Source: Lichenicoccus sp965277665 (lineage in GTDB: Bacteria > Pseudomonadota > Alphaproteobacteria > Acetobacterales > Acetobacteraceae). Taken from it: a DNA stretch of 64,000 nucleotides. The notes under the pieces were generated by a model, which saw only the letters and a list, made by a program, of their open reading frames with translations, had not been told where the DNA came from and did no database searches. The stretch spans positions 248,001-312,000 of the forward strand of contig NZ_OZ255835.1 of assembly GCF_965277665.1 (NCBI RefSeq). Direction: 5' to 3'. Every line of letters begins with the position of its first letter. Position 1 is the first letter of the stretch. The position numbers were made by a program, and so were the translations under genes. Below, piece after piece: positions 61,038-64,000 of this stretch.

Positions 61038-62306
61038 TCATGCATCAGGTACGGCCGGCAGCAATCCATCGAACAGCGTCGAGCTGTACAGGATGACGGC
61101 GCGGCCCTCGGGCACCCGGGTGGCCCGTCCGCGCAGTTCGTAGGCGGCGTTGATCGTCGACATCAGGACCCGACCGGCGATCAGCGGATCGACCGGCGGG
61201 ATCGAGCGTTCGGTGATCGCATCGATCAGCAGGCCGGTCCAGCGGCGGGTGATGCGTTCGGAGCGGTCGACGACCTCGGCGCGCAGCTCGGCCGGCAGCG
61301 CCAGCAACGCCGTGGTACGCAGCAGCGGCGTGCGGTCGGAGAGCTGGATGCCGAGCAGCGCGGTAAGCGTCGCGGCAAGCTGCGACAGGCAGGTGCCCGG
61401 CCGTTGCAGCGCCGCATCGAGCGCCTGCGAGACGGTGTCGAGGCTGCGGCGGAAACATTCCAGCACCAGCCCGTCCTTGCCGTCGAGATGATGGTAGAAG
61501 CTGCCCTTGGTCACGTTCAGCCGCGAGGAGATCTGGTCGACCGAGGTGCCGCGATAGCCGCGCTCGTTGATCAGCCGCGTGGCCGCGCCGAGGAACCGCT
61601 CGCCCGGATCGTCCGCCGGCGGCAGCGCGAGCGCCAGGGGAGGCGGCGCCGCCATGCCCTGCGCCGCCATGCCATGCGGCGCCATGCCGTGCTCGAGCAG
61701 CTGCACCAGCCGCTCCTGCACACGAGGGTGCTCCTCCGGACCGTACTGGTCGAGCCAGGATGGCAGCACATAGAGGCTGTCCAGCAGCACATGCGTGCGC
61801 ATCAGGCGCAGCAATTGCTGCTCCTCGTCGCCGCCCTCGCCGAAGAAGCCGCGTGCCCGGCGGAAGATGCTGAAATAGCGGCCGACCAGGGCAGCGCGCA
61901 CCGGATCCTCGGTGGCCCGCAGGTCGCTCAGGCGCACCACCGGATGCACCGCGGTCTGCACCGCCTGCCGGGCGAGGGGCCATGCCGCGTCGAAGCTCAA
62001 CTGCACGAGGCGCCTGATGCGCGCGGATAGATCGGCCTCCCGTCCGGCCTCGGCCACCTGCTGCGCCAGTTGGTCCAGGGCGCGGTCGAAGCAGGCCGCT
62101 GCCAGCTCGTCCTTGCGCCGGAAATAATAGGTGATGCTGGTGTTGCTGAGACCGATCGCCGCCGCCACCTCGGCCAGCGACAGCCCCTTCACGCCATGCT
62201 CGTTGATCAGCATCGAGGCGGCGTCGATGATCATGCCGCGCCTGGCGACGAAGCGCGTGGTGGCAGCCGGCTGGGGCGCGGCCTTCGGCAGTGAGCCGGT
62301 ACTCAT
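61038..62306 (-). CDS. tandem TetR-family regulator with two DNA-binding domains
   Basis: A 422-residue protein made of two complete TetR units. Unit one has a helix-turn-helix at about 40-68 (LSLAEVAAAIGLSNTSITYYF) and its own effector domain. Unit two has one at about 248-277 (TSVDQISSRLNVTKGSFYHH) and another effector domain. A low-complexity linker (HGMAPHGMAAQGMAAPPP, about 206-222) joins them. A normal TetR is about 200 residues, so this is a fusion that could bind palindromes as a pseudodimer. It is divergent from the acyl-CoA dehydrogenase gene by 86 bases and probably represses it. ATG 62306 is used. Confidence 0.88.
   Translation of the reverse strand: MSTGSLPKAAPQPAATTRFVARRGMIIDAASMLINEHGVKGLSLAEVAAAIGLSNTSITYYFRRKDELAAACFDRALDQLAQQVAEAGREADLSARIRRLVQLSFDAAWPLARQAVQTAVHPVVRLSDLRATEDPVRAALVGRYFSIFRRARGFFGEGGDEEQQLLRLMRTHVLLDSLYVLPSWLDQYGPEEHPRVQERLVQLLEHGMAPHGMAAQGMAAPPPLALALPPADDPGERFLGAATRLINERGYRGTSVDQISSRLNVTKGSFYHHLDGKDGLVLECFRRSLDTVSQALDAALQRPGTCLSQLAATLTALLGIQLSDRTPLLRTTALLALPAELRAEVVDRSERITRRWTGLLIDAITERSIPPVDPLIAGRVLMSTINAAYELRGRATRVPEGRAVILYSSTLFDGLLPAVPDA
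61651..61695 (-). repeat. 15-bp tandem repeat in the linker of the tandem TetR gene
   Basis: Three 15-base units starting GCCATGCC on the plus strand encode the HGMA-x/QGMAA pattern of the inter-unit linker. They mark the junction between the two TetR units and suggest slippage-driven length variation. Confidence 0.75.
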
Positions 62307-62392
62307 GCTGGTGTCATTAGGCGTTTTTTTCTTGGTCCGGTATGGTCACGCATGGGGCAAAGCACGATAAGGCCGTAAAGGGAGGCTACAAC

Positions 62393-63652
62393 GTGGACTT
62401 CGCGCCAAGCGAACGCCAGAGCCATTTCAGAGACCGGGTACGGCAATTCGTGATCGCGCGCATCCGGCCGCGGCAGCCTGAATATCGCGCGCAGGTGGCG
62501 TCCGGCGAGCGCTGGAAGGTGCTGCCGGTCGTCGAGGAACTCAAGGCGGAGGCACGGGCGGCCGGGCTGTGGAACCTGTTCATGCCGCCGGCCGGCCTGC
62601 ATGTCGCGGCGGCGGACGGCTTCACCTTCGAGGGCGAGCCGCTCGGCAACCTGGAATACGCCCTGTGCGCCGAGGAGATGGGGCGGGTGCACTGGGCCTC
62701 CGAGGTGTTCAACTGTTCGGCGCCCGACACCGGCAACATGGAGGTGCTGCACCGCTACGGCACGCTGGAGCAGAAGCGGGCCTGGCTCGGGCCGCTGATG
62801 CGCGGCGAGATCCGCTCGGCGTTCCTGATGACGGAGCCCGATGTCGCGTCCTCCGACGCCACCAACATCCAGGCGCGGCTGCTGCGCGACGGCTCCGGCT
62901 ACCGCCTCAGCGGCCGCAAATGGTGGTCGACGGGTGCCGGCGATCCGCGCTGCCGGCTCGCCATCGTGATGGCCAAGAGCGACCCCGAGGCCGAGCGCCA
63001 TCGCCGGCAGAGCATGATCCTGCTCGACCTCGCCTCCCCGGGAGTACGCATCGAGCGGCTGCTGCCGGTGTTCGGCTATGACGACGCCCCGCATGGCCAC
63101 GCCGAGATCGTGCTCGACGACGTGCACATTCCGGCCGGCAATATGGTGCTCGGCGAGGGACGCGGCTTCGAGATCGCGCAGGGGCGGCTCGGTCCGGGCC
63201 GCATCCACCATTGCATGCGCACCATCGGGGTCGCCGAGGAGGCGCTCGACGCCATGGGACGGCGGCTGGTCTCGCGGGTCGCGTTCGGCAAGCGCATCGC
63301 CGACCACTCCATCTGGGAGGACCGGGTGGCGCGCGCCCGCATCGACATCGAGATGTGCCGCCTGCTCTGCCTGAAGGCGGCCGACATGATGGACCGGCTC
63401 GGCAACAAGGCCGCGCGCAATGAGATCGCGATGATCAAGGTGGCAGCCCCGAGCATGGCGCTGCGCATCATCGACGACGCCATCCAGGCGCATGGCGGCG
63501 CCGGCGTCTCGGAGGATTTCGCACTCGCGGCGGCCTACGCCGCGGTGCGTACGCTGCGTCTCGCGGATGGCCCGGACGAGGTGCATCTGCGGGCGATCGC
63601 GCGCTCGGAATTCGCGCGCCATGCCGGGCCTGCGCCGGTGCTGCCGGCATGA
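62393..63652 (+). CDS. acyl-CoA dehydrogenase (ACAD10/11-like)
   Basis: FAD enzyme that oxidises acyl-CoA thioesters. The 419-residue product from GTG 62393 (GGAGG seven bases upstream) has the N-terminal helical domain, AFLMTEPDVASSDATNI (FAD/substrate region), RLSGRKWWSTGAGDPRC, GPGRIHHCMRTIGVAEEALD and the closing IIDDAIQAHGGAGVSED. These blocks match ACAD10/11-type enzymes, which often act with an APH-type kinase on hydroxylated acyl-CoAs. The next gene encodes just such a kinase domain and overlaps by four bases (ATGA). Confidence 0.93.
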   Translation: MDFAPSERQSHFRDRVRQFVIARIRPRQPEYRAQVASGERWKVLPVVEELKAEARAAGLWNLFMPPAGLHVAAADGFTFEGEPLGNLEYALCAEEMGRVHWASEVFNCSAPDTGNMEVLHRYGTLEQKRAWLGPLMRGEIRSAFLMTEPDVASSDATNIQARLLRDGSGYRLSGRKWWSTGAGDPRCRLAIVMAKSDPEAERHRRQSMILLDLASPGVRIERLLPVFGYDDAPHGHAEIVLDDVHIPAGNMVLGEGRGFEIAQGRLGPGRIHHCMRTIGVAEEALDAMGRRLVSRVAFGKRIADHSIWEDRVARARIDIEMCRLLCLKAADMMDRLGNKAARNEIAMIKVAAPSMALRIIDDAIQAHGGAGVSEDFALAAAYAAVRTLRLADGPDEVHLRAIARSEFARHAGPAPVLPA

Positions 63653-64000
63653 CAGCCCCCGGCACCAGCGACGGCATGCACGATCTCGACGAGGCGGCGC
63701 TGACGCGATGGCTGGCCGCAAACCTCGACGGCGTCGCCGGCCCGATCCGGATCGCGAAGTTCCCGGGCGGCCAGTCGAACCCGACCTATCGCATCGAGAC
63801 CGCGGGCGGCACGATCGTGCTGCGGCGCAAGCCGTTCGGGCCGATCCTGCCCTCCGCCCACGCGGTCGATCGCGAATACCGGCTGATCTCGAGCCTGCAC
63901 CCGGCCGGGCTGCCGGTGGCGCGGCCGCTTGCCCTGTGCACCGACGACGGCGTCATCGGGGCGATGTTCTATGTCATGGACCATGTCGAGGGACGCAGCT
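63649..64000 (+). CDS. APH-type phosphotransferase, 5' part (gene continues beyond window)
   Basis: The 117 visible residues start at ATG 63649, overlapping the dehydrogenase stop codon. KFPGGQSNPTYRIETAGGTIVLRRKPFGPILPSAHAVDREYRLI (in overlapping short blocks: the nucleotide loop, the ATP-binding Lys region RRKP, and the helix Glu in DREY) and YVMDHVEGR are the opening of the aminoglycoside-phosphotransferase/ACAD10 kinase family. These phosphorylate 4- or 5-hydroxyacyl-CoA before elimination and beta-oxidation in some systems. The kinase and catalytic motifs (HGD, DWE) lie outside the window. Confidence 0.85.
   Translation, partial: MTAPGTSDGMHDLDEAALTRWLAANLDGVAGPIRIAKFPGGQSNPTYRIETAGGTIVLRRKPFGPILPSAHAVDREYRLISSLHPAGLPVARPLALCTDDGVIGAMFYVMDHVEGRS

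Noticed and set aside
61038..62306. Tandem TetR as a frameshift joining of two genes
   Set aside because: The frame is continuous, the linker carries its own in-frame repeat, and neither unit shows truncation, so a true fusion is more likely.

Overview
This is 64 kb of GC-rich chromosome from an alphaproteobacterium, most likely a member of the Acetobacteraceae. The reasons are the gene orders rph-rdgB, truB-rpsO-pnp, prs/rplY/pth/ychF and lgt/midA/pgeF, a DUF3126-type protein, a UbiK-type accessory factor, a COQ9/TetR-like protein beside proC, a glucose-dehydrogenase-like SDR, and several families of palindromic intergenic repeats. The species assignment is inference. No rRNA, CRISPR, insertion sequence, integrase or phage gene was seen; there is one tRNA (Gln, TTG).

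Layout. 1-4.7 kb: a 5'-complete but window-truncated dihydroxyacetone kinase DhaK on the minus strand, then truB-rpsO-pnp with a strong stem-loop in the pnp leader. 4.9-10.2 kb: a nitronate-monooxygenase-like flavoprotein, a TonB-dependent receptor preceded by an AT-rich palindrome, a class 3 (R. etli type) asparaginase and a small monooxygenase. 10.4-17.6 kb: DUF3126, rdgB-rph, divergent hrcA, an esterase, an SDR, an FkbM methyltransferase, a small secreted protein and a second SDR. 17.7-22.5 kb: a class A penicillin-binding protein, prfB with an intact programmed +1 frameshift, and a YceI protein. 22.9-28.3 kb: tonB-exbB-exbD-exbD-TPR followed by bioA.

28.3-33.1 kb is a probable inositol locus: a GGAA-N6-TTCC operator-like palindrome, an IolE/IolI-like TIM-barrel protein, and a sugar ABC importer (ATPase, permease, binding protein). 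33.1-42.7 kb is a surface-carbohydrate locus: an NAD-sugar epimerase, a 1,112-residue methyltransferase/coiled-coil/GT4/GT2 fusion, an RTX-like secreted beta-roll protein behind an AT-rich leader, a double GT-B glycosyltransferase and an RgpF-family protein. 43-55 kb holds housekeeping genes: HU, tRNA-Gln, TetR/COQ9-like, proC, ybjN, ubiK, hldD, lgt, midA, pgeF, a lipoprotein, prs, a phosphatase, rplY, pth and ychF. 55.4-64 kb holds a beta-propeller diguanylate cyclase, an epoxide-hydrolase-like enzyme, a small lipoprotein, a SphA-like outer-membrane protein, a tandem double-TetR regulator, an acyl-CoA dehydrogenase and the start of an APH-type phosphotransferase.

The most striking unexplained structure is a family of six elements of about 160-180 bp. 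They share a core, but each carries its own pair of terminal arms, which are complementary to each other within a copy and differ between copy groups. Every copy abuts or overlaps a stop codon of a neighbouring gene, and two lie inside the inositol transporter operon. Two further families of palindromic repeats are present, and one of them supplies the last 17 codons of the epoxide-hydrolase-like gene. Four genes carry short in-frame tandem repeats in linkers or extensions.
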